NCBI GenBank assembly: GCA_021325095.1
Contig: JAJPHV010000079.1
Coordinates: 20,351 to 84,350, forward strand
From: Chloroflexota bacterium
GTDB lineage: Bacteria > Chloroflexota > Anaerolineae > Aggregatilineales > UBA2796
Length of the DNA stretch: 64,000 nucleotides
Reading direction: 5' to 3'
Of this stretch, positions 1 through 9,229 are shown piece after piece. The first letter of the stretch is position 1; every line of letters starts with the position of its first letter. The translations under genes were made by a program, and so were the position numbers. The notes beneath the pieces were generated by a model. The model was given only the letters and a program-made list of their open reading frames with translations, was not told the origin of the DNA and searched no databases.

Positions 1-318
1 GGAGTCGATGATAATTACGGCATCGCCTGAGGCGAAGTCCATCCCGGCAGTTACGGCGATCTGGTGGCCGAAATTACGCGCGAAGTCGATCAGCTTGACA
101 CGGGGGTCTTTGGCGTTCAATTCGCGCATCAGTTCCAGCGACTCGTCGCGGCTGCCATCGTTGACGAGCACCAACTCCCAGGGTTCGCCCGTTGCATCCA
201 TCGTTTTGCGAACGCGTTCGTAAAATTCAGGAATGCTCCTGGCTTCGTTGTAGATGGGCGCAACAACCGAGAACACCGGCTTTTGAACCGAACCAGCCTG
301 TATTTCCATACTTGCCAT
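1..318 (-). CDS. Family 2 glycosyltransferase, N-terminal part (cut by window edge)
   Basis: The reverse strand from the ATG at 318 reads about 106 codons with no stop and runs off the left edge. The protein starts MASMEIQ and contains FSVVAPIYNEA, the opening beta strand of GT-A family 2 enzymes, then ELVLVNDGSRDES, which holds the nucleotide-sugar binding Asp. It continues with FARNFGHQIAVTAGMD, typical of the dolichol-phosphate-mannose synthase/GtrB subgroup that charges a polyprenyl phosphate at the membrane. A second in-frame ATG lies at 309. The acceptor and any C-terminal membrane segments are outside the window. It is transcribed in the same direction as the threonine synthase gene upstream, 43 bases away. 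Confidence 0.85.
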   Translation of the reverse strand, partial: MASMEIQAGSVQKPVFSVVAPIYNEARSIPEFYERVRKTMDATGEPWELVLVNDGSRDESLELMRELNAKDPRVKLIDFARNFGHQIAVTAGMDFASGDAVIIIDS

Positions 319-361
319 TTTATCAGAACTTGCCTGCTGACTCCATCGCCTATTTGTACCG

Positions 362-1648
362 TTATTTTACACGCCTGCGCAACGAACTGCGCACTACGTC
401 TAATTGGCCTATAAGGTTGCGCACGTCCGCCATCGTTGCGCCGACCTGATGGGCTGTACCCACACTGCGCATGGCGCTGCGAATATCCTTCAGGCCGCTG
501 CCCGTCACCAGCAGCACGACACGCTCGTTGGGCGCAATTGCCCCTTCGAGCTGCGCTTGCCGCAGCCCGGCCAGAGTCGCCGCCGCCGCAGGTTCCGCAA
601 ACACGCCTGTCTGCTGCGCCAGTTCAGGGATCGCGGCCAGGATCGCCTCGTCGCTGACACTGACGTAAGCGCCGCCCGTCTGCCGCACAGCGCGCATGGC
701 CTTCACCCGGTCACGTGGCAGGCTGGCGGAAATGCTGTCGGCCACCGTTTCGGCGGGGCCGGGCGCCATCAGCGCCGGGTCTTGCCCGCTGATCCAGGCG
801 CGGACGAGGCTGGAACTGCCCTCGGCCTGCACGCCGATCAGCCTGGGCATCTTCTTGATCCAGCCCATCGCCAGCAGATCTTCAAAGCCCTTGTACTGCG
901 CGCCGATGATGCTGCCATCGCCCACGCCGACGATGAGCACGTCCGGCGCTTGCCAGCCAAGCTGTTCTACAATTTCGTATGCTGCGGTCTTTTTGCCTTC
1001 CGTCGTGAAGGGATTCATGCCCGTATTGCGGCAGTACCAACCGTATTCCTCGGCGCTTTGCACGCACAGATCGAAGGCTTCGTCGTAGGTTCCCTGCACC
1101 AGGAAGACCGTCGCGCCGTAGACCAGCAGTTGGGCGATCTTGGCTTCCGGCGCCGTAGCCGGGACGAAAATCACGGCCTTCAAGCCCGCGCTGGCGCACA
1201 GCCCGGCCAGCGCCGCCGCTGCATTGCCTGTGCTGGCGGTGGTCACCACTTCCGCGCCGGTTTGCAGGGCACGCGCCACAACCATCGCGCTGGCACGGTC
1301 TTTGAGCGAGGCTGTCGGGTTGCGTCCATCGTCCTTGATCCACAGCGCCTCGATCCTTAGCAAATCGGCCAGGCGCTGTGCAGCCACAAGCGGCGTCCAT
1401 CCGACGGGCAGCGGCGGGATGAATGCATCGTCCAGGATGGGCAGCAGGGGCCGGTAGCGCCACATCGTGTACTCGCGCTTGGCGGCAATCTGTTCGGGAG
1501 TCACTGCCTCCCGCAGCCGTTGAAAGTCATAACGAATGTCCAGCGTGCCTGCCGGACCGCACGTAGGACAGGTGTAGGTCACGGCATCCAGGTCATAGTG
1601 CTGGCCGCAGACTGTACAGCGGGTGTGAGTAATGTAGGGATGGGTCAT
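362..1648 (-). CDS. thrC: Threonine synthase
   Basis: This PLP enzyme converts O-phosphohomoserine to threonine in the cytoplasm. The protein (428 aa) opens with a small zinc ribbon, CTVCGQ and CPTCG. The PLP-lysine motif GRNPTASLKDRAS follows at about residue 100, then TASTGNAAAALAG (phosphate cup) and a late GSGLKD motif. The open frame extends to 1717, but that start would run into the carbamate kinase gene and adds residues unlike the family. The ATG at 1648, 19 bases after arcC, gives the usual MTHPY-type start. The zinc-ribbon form is common in threonine synthases of Chloroflexota and archaea. Being co-directional with arcC, it may share its transcript. Confidence 0.93.
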   Translation of the reverse strand: MTHPYITHTRCTVCGQHYDLDAVTYTCPTCGPAGTLDIRYDFQRLREAVTPEQIAAKREYTMWRYRPLLPILDDAFIPPLPVGWTPLVAAQRLADLLRIEALWIKDDGRNPTASLKDRASAMVVARALQTGAEVVTTASTGNAAAALAGLCASAGLKAVIFVPATAPEAKIAQLLVYGATVFLVQGTYDEAFDLCVQSAEEYGWYCRNTGMNPFTTEGKKTAAYEIVEQLGWQAPDVLIVGVGDGSIIGAQYKGFEDLLAMGWIKKMPRLIGVQAEGSSSLVRAWISGQDPALMAPGPAETVADSISASLPRDRVKAMRAVRQTGGAYVSVSDEAILAAIPELAQQTGVFAEPAAAATLAGLRQAQLEGAIAPNERVVLLVTGSGLKDIRSAMRSVGTAHQVGATMADVRNLIGQLDVVRSSLRRRVK

Positions 1649-1667
1649 AGGGCTGAAATGTATCCTC

Positions 1668-2612
1668 TCAGGCCGGAACGAAGCGCGTACCGGTCTCGCC
1701 ACGCAGCGCACGCTCAATATTCTGTGGGTTGGTAATCAGCGCCTGCGGGCCGCCGTGTTCCAGGAATCTGACCACTGCCTCGATCTTCGGCAACATGCTG
1801 CCTGCGCCGAAATGCCCTTCCTGTATGTACTGGTGGGCCTCCTTGAGTGTGACGCGATCCAGAAATTGCTGGTTGGGCTTGTTGAAGTTCAACGCTACCT
1901 TTTCCACCCCGGTAGAGATGACGAACAGGTCCGCGCCGATGCCTGTCGCCAGCAAGCTGCTGGCTCGATCCTTGTCGATGACGGCAAACGCGCCCCGCAG
2001 CTCACCGTTGTCGTTGCGGACAACCGGGATGCCTCCGCCGCCTACGGCCACCACAATGTAATCATTTTGCAGGGCCATTTTGATGGCATCCAGTTCGATG
2101 ATCTCCAGAGGCTGTGGCGAGGCGACGACTCGCCGCCAGCCGCGCCCGGCATCTTCGATAACGGTCCAGCCCTCCGCCTCAAATTTACGAGCCTCCGGCT
2201 CGGTCAGGAAGCCACCAATCGGTTTGCTCGGGTGGGCGAAGGCCGGATCGTTCTTATCAACCAGCGTTTGCGTGACCAGGCTGATCACGTTCATGGCAAT
2301 GCCCATCGAGCGCAGGCTGTTGCGAAGCGCCTGCTGAATCATATAACCGATGCTGCCCTGGGTGTCCGCGCCGATGATGTCCAACGACATGGTATGCACC
2401 TCGTGTGCGGCCAGTTCGGCACGGCGCAGGATGTAGCCGACCTGCGGGCCGTTGCCATGCGTGATCACGACCCGCCAGCCGCCCTTGATCATACCGGCGA
2501 TATGTCCGCAGGTCTCGCGCACCGCGTCCCATTGGTATTTCATTTCCCGTTTGGTGTTATCCGGGATCAGGGAATTGCCGCCGATGGCGATCACCGCAGT
2601 TTTGAGAGGCAT
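1668..2612 (-). CDS. arcC: Carbamate kinase
   Basis: This 314-residue amino-acid-kinase-fold enzyme makes ATP from carbamoyl phosphate and ADP, or runs in reverse. The N-terminus TAVIAIGGNSLI is the phosphate-binding loop of the family. ITHGNGPQVG, VAVGGGGIPVV and IDKDRASSLLA are the other conserved carbamate kinase segments, and the length matches the family. The start at 2612 has AGGAGA nine bases upstream. No arginine deiminase or ornithine carbamoyltransferase gene is adjacent, so the source of carbamoyl phosphate (arginine, allantoin or purine breakdown) is not visible. A nucleoside hydrolase occurs elsewhere in the window, but a link is only speculation. Confidence 0.95.
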   Translation of the reverse strand: MPLKTAVIAIGGNSLIPDNTKREMKYQWDAVRETCGHIAGMIKGGWRVVITHGNGPQVGYILRRAELAAHEVHTMSLDIIGADTQGSIGYMIQQALRNSLRSMGIAMNVISLVTQTLVDKNDPAFAHPSKPIGGFLTEPEARKFEAEGWTVIEDAGRGWRRVVASPQPLEIIELDAIKMALQNDYIVVAVGGGGIPVVRNDNGELRGAFAVIDKDRASSLLATGIGADLFVISTGVEKVALNFNKPNQQFLDRVTLKEAHQYIQEGHFGAGSMLPKIEAVVRFLEHGGPQALITNPQNIERALRGETGTRFVPA

Positions 2613-2669
2613 GAGGGGTTGTCTCCTGTCGTGGGTGATGACTTCGAGTTCAAGGGTTAAGTATAGCGC

Positions 2670-2806
2670 AACGGCGGCCAGTGACGACTGCCGCTATCGG
2701 GTGCAGGAACAGTATCCAACGAATCATATCTGCGAACTGGCGTTTGAGGACCGAGTTGACCGTTTCGGTTTTCCACCTATGTTTGCAACAGAGCACACAT
2801 GAGCCT
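2670..2806 (-). pseudogene. C-terminal relic of a DDE transposase (IS4/IS5 type)
   Basis: Reading the reverse strand from about 2806 gives CKHRWKTETVNSVLKRQF. This contains the R-x3-E-x6-K part of the YREK signature around the catalytic Glu of IS4/IS5 transposases; the Tyr position is Cys here. The frame has a stop just upstream and no start codon, so only the C-terminal scrap survives. The rest of the roughly 300-base gap between arcC and the MFS gene shows nothing else recognisable. Confidence 0.55.
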
Positions 2807-2913
2807 TATTTGGGGAATTCTTTCCCCGATCTTGACATCATCTTCACCCACTGGCGCGTCTTGGCCGCTTCTTGAACGCCGCCGCTCAGGCGAATTCTAC
2901 TTGAGCAGCGCGC

Positions 2914-4236
2914 TCACCGTCGGCGGTCTTGCTCTTCGGGTGGACGGATAGCCCGGAAACTGCCGTACAACAGGAGGTCGTAGACCAGTTTGAGGACACC
3001 CGCCAGCACAAACGGCATACCCAACCAGTAGCCACCTGCGTGAAACAATGCGCCCGTCAGACCTGGCGAAAGGGCCGCTGCTGTTGTCCGCGCGATGTTG
3101 GCGATGCCGTTGGCAGCGGAGCGTTCCTCCGGGTCTACGACGGCCACCGTGTACGATTGTCGGGTCGGAACGTCCATCTGCGAGATGCTGAAACGGGCCA
3201 GCAAGACCAGAATCGCCAGCGGCAGGGTCGGCATCAGTGGGACCAGGATGAGCAGCACGTTGGAAGGTATATGCGTAAAGACCATCGTGTTGATCAGCCC
3301 AAAGCGGGCCGCCACACGCGCTGCGGCCAGGGCCGACAGGCCAGCAAACAAGTTCGCGCCCAGGTAAATCGACCCGATGACGGCGGGATCGACGCCGAAA
3401 CGACGGTTGAACCACAACGCGACCAGGCTCTGAACAATCAGCCCGCCTGCGAACGCATCGATCATGAACAGGAAGGACAATCTGAAGACCACGCCGCGCG
3501 AGCGCTTTAGCCCGAACAGGTTTTGCAGTGTGGCCGAGGTCTGCGCCACCGGTATTTCCACTGCCGGGGACAGCCGCGTGAACAGCGCGCCCAGCGCGAG
3601 GCCGAGCAGCGCATAGCCCAGGATCACCGCACGGTAACTGTTCAACGGTGTCTGCCCGGCGTTTTGGAGCAATTGCGAGAGCGTTCCGCCTGCGAAAGAC
3701 CCCAGCCCGGTCATGACCGAACCGAGCAGGCTGTACCAGGCGAAGACCTGCGTCCGCTGTTTGTCGGTGGTTGTCTGCGGCAATGCAGCCTGTTCAATTG
3801 CCAGGAACGGCCCGACCTCGTTCCCGTTCGGGCTGATCGTGCCCACAATGGCCGCCACGGTCAGCAAGGTGATGTCGCGGGTCAGAGCAAAGATCAACCC
3901 GGCCAGGATCATCAGTCCTGCACCGACGAGGAGCATCCGTCGCCGCCCCAGGCGATCCGCGACAATGGTGATGGGCAGCGAGATAAGGGCGTCGCCCAGC
4001 AGAGTCAGGCTCAAGAGCGCGCCGATTTGCGTGTCACTCAGGCCCAGTTGCGCCAGATAGAAGCCCAGAACGACAGCCAGAAACCCATAAGCGAACAGGC
4101 GTACCATCCGCGTCGCAAACAGCAAACGCCCATCAACGGTCAGCGTTTGAAGCGCCTGGATCTCGGGCAGTTGGAGCAACCGGAGCACTCCTTCGGTGTG
4201 GGCAATGCAGTCCGAATCGTAGCGCAGCCGCACCAA
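2914..4236 (-). CDS. MFS transporter
   Basis: This hydrophobic protein of 440 residues has about twelve predicted membrane segments. The loop between segments 2 and 3 carries the MFS signature as IVADRLGRRRMLLVGAG, and a second glycine-rich segment pair follows in the C-terminal half. It is a secondary carrier of the inner membrane with unknown substrate; drug or sugar efflux are both possible. The longest frame starts with TTG at 4236. A later TTG at 4179 is preceded by AAGGAG and may be the true start, since the upstream gene's terminator ends only nine bases before 4236. No partner gene identifies the substrate. Confidence 0.85.
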   Translation of the reverse strand: MVRLRYDSDCIAHTEGVLRLLQLPEIQALQTLTVDGRLLFATRMVRLFAYGFLAVVLGFYLAQLGLSDTQIGALLSLTLLGDALISLPITIVADRLGRRRMLLVGAGLMILAGLIFALTRDITLLTVAAIVGTISPNGNEVGPFLAIEQAALPQTTTDKQRTQVFAWYSLLGSVMTGLGSFAGGTLSQLLQNAGQTPLNSYRAVILGYALLGLALGALFTRLSPAVEIPVAQTSATLQNLFGLKRSRGVVFRLSFLFMIDAFAGGLIVQSLVALWFNRRFGVDPAVIGSIYLGANLFAGLSALAAARVAARFGLINTMVFTHIPSNVLLILVPLMPTLPLAILVLLARFSISQMDVPTRQSYTVAVVDPEERSAANGIANIARTTAAALSPGLTGALFHAGGYWLGMPFVLAGVLKLVYDLLLYGSFRAIRPPEEQDRRR

Positions 4237-4244
4237 TGAGGCGA

Positions 4245-4271
4245 AAAAACGGCAGCCAGTTGGCTGCCGTC
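4245..4271 (-). terminator. Rho-independent terminator of htrA
   Basis: On the reverse strand an inverted repeat, ACGGCAGCCA and TGGCTGCCGT with a two-base loop, is followed directly by six T residues. It lies about 40 bases after the htrA stop codon and just before the MFS gene, so it separates the two transcripts. Confidence 0.85.
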
Positions 4272-4312
4272 AGATGCCGGACCTTGTTAGGATGTGCTTG
4301 GGATGTGCACTG

Positions 4313-5482
4313 CTACGACGTTCGAGAGGTCGGACGCGCGCCCAAAGTGACCTGAATATCTTGCTGCTTGCCGTCGCGCAGCACAGTCAGCGTGATAGTC
4401 TGGCCGACCTTCGTCCTCATGAAGAGATACGAAGTCAGGTCATCGAAGTGGCGGACGGGATTCTTATCGACAGCCACGATGACATCACCGCCTACTGGCA
4501 AGCTGTTCCCGTTAACATTGGTTGTCTCCGAGCCGCCTTTCAGGCCGGCTTTGGCTGCCGGGCTGTTCGGCTGCACCGTGCCGACGTAGGCCCCGTGCGT
4601 GTCCGGAGGCAGATTCAATTGCTCATTGAGGTCGAGCGTCAACGTACCGCCGCTGATGCCGAGCCAGGAATGCGTTACCTTGCCATCTTTGATCAGTGCG
4701 TCGGCAATCATCTTGACCAGGTTGGACGGGATAGCAAACGACACGCCGGACGATTGCTGCACCTGCGAGGCAATCTGCTCATTCACACCGATCACTTCGC
4801 CCCGGTTGTTGAGCAATGGGCCACCAGAGTTGCCGGGGTTCAGCGCCGCATCGGTCTGAACTGCATCGGGGATGGTATAGCTCCCACCGCTTGAGGTCTG
4901 GGCCAGAGCGTCTACTGAACGATGCAGGCCACTCACGATGCCCTGAGTCATTGTCCCCGCGCGTTCAAAGGGATTGCCGATGGCGATGGCCCGATCCCCG
5001 ACGGCCAGTTCGTCCGAATTGGCGAGCACTAGCGGCTTGTAGCGGCTGGCATCGCCCTGCACCTGGATGACGGCCAGGTCGCTATCCAGGTCGATGCCGA
5101 CGATTTTGGCACGCATCATTGTGTCGTCGCTGAAGGTGACTTCGACCTGATCGGCCCCCTGAACGACGTGCGCATTGGTGACAATGTGTCCCGCCGTGTC
5201 ATACACAAAGCCGGAACCCGCCGCCATGGCGAAAGGCTGCACACCACCACGCTGGCCGAATGGGTTAGGTTGCACCCGACCCGCCGGGATCCGCACGGTG
5301 ATGCTGACAACGGAAGGATTGACTTTGGCGTAGATGTCACGCAGCAATTGTGTCTCTTCGTCGGCAACGGCCTGCTGACCGGACACCATCCGCGCTGGAC
5401 TGGCAATGCCGAAGCCAATCGCTATGCCCAGAAGCAGAATTAGCAAAGCTGACAGACTGGATCGCTTGATCCGATTCAACAT
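4313..5482 (-). CDS. HtrA/DegP-type serine protease with PDZ domain
   Basis: This envelope-anchored trypsin-like protease (389 aa) would degrade or refold damaged exported proteins. An N-terminal signal anchor (residues about 10-30) precedes a protease domain with the full catalytic triad: His in TNAHVV, Asp in DLDSDLAVI and Ser in NPGNSGGPLL. A C-terminal PDZ domain follows (from about GAYVGTV to VLRDGK). The frame opens at 5512, but the ATG at 5482 has a perfect AGGAGG seven bases upstream and gives a normal signal sequence, so I take it as the start. A four-half-site operator and -10 box lie upstream (5631-5696), shared with the flavin operon at 42 kb. A terminator follows the gene. Confidence 0.95.
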   Translation of the reverse strand: MLNRIKRSSLSALLILLLGIAIGFGIASPARMVSGQQAVADEETQLLRDIYAKVNPSVVSITVRIPAGRVQPNPFGQRGGVQPFAMAAGSGFVYDTAGHIVTNAHVVQGADQVEVTFSDDTMMRAKIVGIDLDSDLAVIQVQGDASRYKPLVLANSDELAVGDRAIAIGNPFERAGTMTQGIVSGLHRSVDALAQTSSGGSYTIPDAVQTDAALNPGNSGGPLLNNRGEVIGVNEQIASQVQQSSGVSFAIPSNLVKMIADALIKDGKVTHSWLGISGGTLTLDLNEQLNLPPDTHGAYVGTVQPNSPAAKAGLKGGSETTNVNGNSLPVGGDVIVAVDKNPVRHFDDLTSYLFMRTKVGQTITLTVLRDGKQQDIQVTLGARPTSRTS

Positions 5483-5630
5483 ACGTTTCCTCCTCGAACT
5501 GACGGTAGACATACTATAGCGCAGCGAGAAGCCAACACGATGTTGGTGGCAGCCTCATTCCGACAACACACTTTGAGCGAACGGTAAGGGGGAGGCTGCC
5601 GGCTTCTTCTTCATCTCGATTTGCAACTCA

Positions 5631-5696
5631 AGTATAACGATTGCTGTTTCGCAGTTGCTTAAGCCTGGGTTAACACACCTTAAATTCAGCTTAAAT
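5631..5696 (-). promoter_or_regulatory. htrA promoter with OmpR/PhoB-type four-half-site operator
   Basis: Read on the reverse strand toward htrA there are four half-sites, ATTTAAG, ATTTAAG, GTTAACC and GCTTAAG, with starts 11, 11 and 10 bases apart. A -10 box TATACT follows at 5636-5631, 21 bases after the last half-site. There is no good -35 box; the last half-site takes its place, as in class II activation by OmpR/PhoB-family regulators. The same layout, base for base in spacing, is found at 42049-42114. The distal half-sites overlap the 3' end of the neighbouring gene. Confidence 0.6.
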
Positions 5697-6534
5697 CCGC
5701 ACTGCGCGGCGCGCCGACGACCAGCGTGGGTGTGCGGGGGATAAAACGCACCTCAAACAGCCAGGGCCACAACTTGCCCGTGATCAAAAACGTGCCATGA
5801 TCGGCGTCGTAGGCAATACCGTTCAACACCCCTTCCGTACCTGCGGCAGCCGTCTCCTCTGGCGTCAGCAGCCCGGCAGCATCAATCTGCGCGGTGACCT
5901 GACCTGACCGCTTATCGATGCGCAGAATGTTATTGGTGTGCCACACGTTGACGTAAAGCGAGTCGTTGACACACTCCAGTTCGTTCAGGTTTGTGACGGG
6001 CTGGCTGTCCAGGCTGATCGAAAGCTGGCGGGCCACCTGGAATGTGGCCGCATCGCGCACCCAAATGGTGGCGCTGCCATCCGTCTGGAAGAACTGCGCG
6101 CCATCGAAGCACAGGCCCCAGCCTTCGCCGCTGTAGGGGAAGCTGCCGATGGTGGCAAAGGTCTTGAGGTCGTAGATAAACGCCACCTGTTCGTGCCAGG
6201 TCAGTTGAACCAGCCGGTTGCCTTGCAGGGCCAGACCTTCCCCAAAGTAGGTACGCGGCAGCGACGCCTGACGCAGAACTTTACCGGTCTGTGGATCAAC
6301 CTGCCGCAGCGTAGACTGTCCGTAGAGACCGGTGCTTTCGTAGAGTGAGCCATCGTGCAGCAGCAGCCCCTCGGTGAACGCTGTCTTATCGTGTGGCCTG
6401 GCTGACAGCACTTGTGGGACGAGGCGCTCCACTGCTGGCAGGGGCGCTGGCGCCTGCCCCGGCAGCAAGTCTGTACTCCTACTGCAATCCATGAACGGAA
6501 CAACCAGCAGGAAACAAACCAATAAAGCCTTCAT
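5686..6534 (-). CDS. Glutaminyl-peptide cyclotransferase (beta-propeller type), exported
   Basis: This 282-residue protein matches the plant-type glutamine cyclotransferase family, which turns N-terminal Gln into pyroglutamate. It has a hydrophobic N-terminus ending in FMDCSRS, possibly a weak lipobox with Cys as lipid anchor. The propeller body contains TEGLLLHDGSLYESTGLYGQS and FGEGLALQGNRLVQLTW, then ELECVNDSLYVNVWHTNNI and GVLNGIAYD, all typical family segments. The start at 6534 has AGGAA six bases upstream. It precedes htrA in the same direction, so both envelope proteins may sometimes be co-transcribed, although htrA appears to have its own promoter. Confidence 0.88.
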   Translation of the reverse strand: MKALLVCFLLVVPFMDCSRSTDLLPGQAPAPLPAVERLVPQVLSARPHDKTAFTEGLLLHDGSLYESTGLYGQSTLRQVDPQTGKVLRQASLPRTYFGEGLALQGNRLVQLTWHEQVAFIYDLKTFATIGSFPYSGEGWGLCFDGAQFFQTDGSATIWVRDAATFQVARQLSISLDSQPVTNLNELECVNDSLYVNVWHTNNILRIDKRSGQVTAQIDAAGLLTPEETAAAGTEGVLNGIAYDADHGTFLITGKLWPWLFEVRFIPRTPTLVVGAPRSADLS

Positions 6535-6825
6535 GACAGTTCCTGATCATCACCTTAAGTACCGTCGCTGCAGATCAACGCCCCATTGTAACCCATAAGC
6601 GCTGCGTGAAAAGCCCGCTGGCGACTCGCGTAGTCGGTGGTCGGGACCTGCGGCTGTTTCCAATGCCGGGGTACACAGGCTAACAAGCGCTTTCGCCCCC
6701 CGATCTGTTGGGCACGAGCGGACAGCCTAATTTATCCTGCGCATGGGGGCATCAATCGACGAGTTTATCCAGTTCAGGACATACTAATACTTGTAGCCAT
6801 ACTAACTCGCACAAAAAAGAAATTC

Positions 6826-6834
6826 TGCTACAAT
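6826..6834 (+). promoter_or_regulatory. Candidate extended -10 promoter of the sensor kinase cluster
   Basis: TGCTACAAT is an extended -10 element 117 bases before the kinase start. No convincing -35 box precedes it. A second TACAAT lies at 6911-6916. The remainder of the gap 6535-6950 shows no gene or repeat that I recognise. Confidence 0.35.
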
Positions 6835-6950
6835 CTTCTTTGAACCAGATGGTAGTCGCTGCCGCCTTCTGCAATGCCGGACTTGTACCTGATCCGCTGA
6901 GGATCGGGACTACAATTAACATCGTCCGTCCGATGAAATAAGGCGTCTTG

Positions 6951-8744
6951 ATGAAAATCAGTGACAGTCGCGCTAGACGACCTTTTGACAGGACGATCAT
7001 CACGCTGGGTTTCTGGCTGGCGATAGTGATCAGTATCGTTATTGCTGTCCTGATTTACCTCTCTGTTGTCCGGCTGGTCCAGGATCGGGATCGCATAACG
7101 CACACCTACCGTGTCCTGGGAAGGCTGGAGAGTGTGTTGTCAACCCTCCGCACTGTCGAAGCCACGCAGCGTACCTATCTCATTACCGGCACTGACAATG
7201 TTCTCAGTGCCTACCAGGCAGCTTATGACGCGCTGCCAACAGAAATCACCAATCTCCGGCAGTTGATTGCCGATAACGCCGATCAGCAGCGGCGGCTCGA
7301 CGAGTTAATGCCACTGATCTCTGGCAGGCTGGACTTCCTGAAGGAAGGCATCCGTTTGCGGCAACAGCAGGGGTTCGAGGCCGCCAGGGCGTTTATCCTC
7401 ACCGATTCGGGCCAGCCCACCATCGGCCAGATTCGAACACTTATCACGGCGATGGAAGACACCGAGAACACCTTGCTGGCCCGGCGGAACGATGAATCGC
7501 GTTCCAGCATCGTGGCTACGATTGGGGCCTTTTCTGCCGGGGCTGTCGTCAGCTTTGCGCTGATTGGCACAGTCTTCTACCTTCTCAGGCGCGAGGTTGC
7601 CAGCCACGCGCGCGCGGAGGAAGCCCTGACGGAAGAGCGTAATTTGCTGCGCACTTTAATGGATAACCTGCCCGATAGTGTTTTCGTCAAGGATACCCAA
7701 AGCCGCTTTATCCTCAACAACGCTGCGCACCGGGCCATTTTGGGTAAAGCGACCCTCGCTGAGGTCGTGGGCAAGACCGACTTCGACCTGTTTCCACGTG
7801 AACTGGCGACCCAATACTATGCAGACGAGCAGCAAGTCGTTCGCTCCGGAGAACCGCTGCTGAACCGTGAAGAACCCACCGTTGACGCGGCGGGCCGCCA
7901 TCGCTGGCATCTGACAACCAAAGTGCCCCTGCGCGATAGCCAGGGAAAGACCATCGGCACCCTCGGCATCTGCCGCGACATCACCGAGCGCAAGCGTACC
8001 GAAGAGTCAATTCGTGCGCTCAACCAGGACCTTCACCAACGGGCCGTGGCGCTAGAGGCCGCCAACAAAGAGCTTGAGGCGTTCAGCTATTCCGTTTCGC
8101 ACGACCTGCGCGCGCCGCTCCGCGCCATCGACGGATTCTCCCGGATTTTGACCGAAGAACATATGGCACAGCTTGATGCCCAGGCTGCGCGCTATTTGCA
8201 AAAGGTGCGGGACAACGCCCAGCGGATGGGCCTGCTGATTGACGACCTGCTTGCATTCTCGCGTTTGAGCCGCCAGGCGCTCAAGATACAGTCTGTTGCG
8301 GTAGGGGAGGTGGTGCAGCGGGCGCTCAATGACTTACGCAGCGAACAGGATGGACGGCAGATCGATCTGGTCATCGGCGATTTGCCGGAGTGCCAGGCTG
8401 ACCCGGCGTTGCTGAAGCAGGTCTATATCAACCTGATTTCAAACGCACTGAAGTACACGCGCAAACGGGAACGAGCGCGCATCGAAATTGGTTTTTGTGA
8501 ACAGAACGGCGAGACCGTTTATTTCGTCAGGGACAACGGTGTGGGCTTCGACATGCAGTATGCCTCGAAACTGTTCGGGGTATTTCAGCGCCTGCACAAT
8601 GCCCAGGAGTACGAGGGAACAGGCGTGGGCTTGGCGATTGTGCAGCGTATTGTCAATCGGCACAACGGGCGAGTCTGGGCGGAAGGCGCAGTCGATCAGG
8701 GCGCAACGTTTTTCTTCACGCTTGGGAGCAGCGACCATGTTTGA
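6951..8744 (+). CDS. Membrane sensor histidine kinase (CHASE3-PAS-HisKA-HATPase)
   Basis: This 597-residue inner-membrane kinase has a first membrane helix at residues about 15-40 and a CHASE3-like extracytoplasmic domain ([20 protein letters not shown]). A second helix near residue 190 is followed by a PAS domain ([17 protein letters not shown] to ICRDITERK), a HisKA box with the phospho-acceptor in [17 protein letters not shown], and a HATPase domain with [15 protein letters not shown] and GTGVGLAIV. The ATG at 6951 is chosen over an upstream TTG because AAGGCG lies just before it. The gene overlaps the next one, a stand-alone receiver, by eight bases, which makes that protein its likely partner. 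The CHASE3/phytochrome-like kinase plus Rcp1-like receiver pair is a common arrangement. Confidence 0.92.
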   Translation: MKISDSRARRPFDRTIITLGFWLAIVISIVIAVLIYLSVVRLVQDRDRITHTYRVLGRLESVLSTLRTVEATQRTYLITGTDNVLSAYQAAYDALPTEITNLRQLIADNADQQRRLDELMPLISGRLDFLKEGIRLRQQQGFEAARAFILTDSGQPTIGQIRTLITAMEDTENTLLARRNDESRSSIVATIGAFSAGAVVSFALIGTVFYLLRREVASHARAEEALTEERNLLRTLMDNLPDSVFVKDTQSRFILNNAAHRAILGKATLAEVVGKTDFDLFPRELATQYYADEQQVVRSGEPLLNREEPTVDAAGRHRWHLTTKVPLRDSQGKTIGTLGICRDITERKRTEESIRALNQDLHQRAVALEAANKELEAFSYSVSHDLRAPLRAIDGFSRILTEEHMAQLDAQAARYLQKVRDNAQRMGLLIDDLLAFSRLSRQALKIQSVAVGEVVQRALNDLRSEQDGRQIDLVIGDLPECQADPALLKQVYINLISNALKYTRKRERARIEIGFCEQNGETVYFVRDNGVGFDMQYASKLFGVFQRLHNAQEYEGTGVGLAIVQRIVNRHNGRVWAEGAVDQGATFFFTLGSSDHV

Positions 8745-9177
8745 TAACGCTGTCGAGATTCTGCTGGTGGAGGACAACCCCGACGATGAAGAGCTGGCGA
8801 TCCACGCGCTTCAACGGCGCAATCTCGCTAATGCGATTCATGTCGTGCGCGACGGGGCGGAGGCGCTGGATTATGTCTTCCGCACCGGCGCTTATGCCGG
8901 GCGCACCAACCGCCGCCCCAAAGTGATTCTGCTCGATCTCAAGCTGCCCAAAGTCGATGGGCTGGAAGTGCTTCGCCGCTTGAAAGCCGACCCAGAGACG
9001 CGGCCTATTCCGGTGGTGGTTCTAACCTCGTCAGGCGAGGAACGCGATATTGTGGAAAGTTACCAGCTGGGTGTGAACAGCTATATTGTCAAGCCTGTCG
9101 ATTTTGAACAGTTCACTGAGGCAGTGCAGCAACTGGGTTTTTACTGGCTGCTGTTCAACAAACCGCCCCTGGCCTGA
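8737..9177 (+). CDS. Single-domain response regulator (Rcp1/CheY-like)
   Basis: This receiver of 146 residues has no output domain. [13 protein letters not shown] gives the acidic pocket, [17 protein letters not shown] holds the phospho-acceptor Asp, VVLTSS the switch Thr/Ser, and YIVKPVDF the conserved Lys. The [15 protein letters not shown] opening and the length fit the Rcp1 subgroup that serves phytochrome-like kinases. Translation starts at the ATG overlapping the end of the preceding kinase gene, which suggests coupled synthesis. The longer open frame from 8488 is only a shadow of that kinase. Because it lacks an effector, it probably passes phosphate on or acts by protein contact. Confidence 0.92.
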   Translation: MFDNAVEILLVEDNPDDEELAIHALQRRNLANAIHVVRDGAEALDYVFRTGAYAGRTNRRPKVILLDLKLPKVDGLEVLRRLKADPETRPIPVVVLTSSGEERDIVESYQLGVNSYIVKPVDFEQFTEAVQQLGFYWLLFNKPPLA

Positions 9178-9229
9178 AAAGCTGTTAGTTGTTCGATGAT
9201 TCGTCGTAACAGTTCATATCGAGGGGATC

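Noticed and set aside
404..1360. Long plus-strand frame of 318 codons opposite threonine synthase
   Set aside because: It mirrors a clear threonine synthase gene, is rich in Arg/His/Gln from GC-rich antisense reading, and shows no motif or ribosome site.
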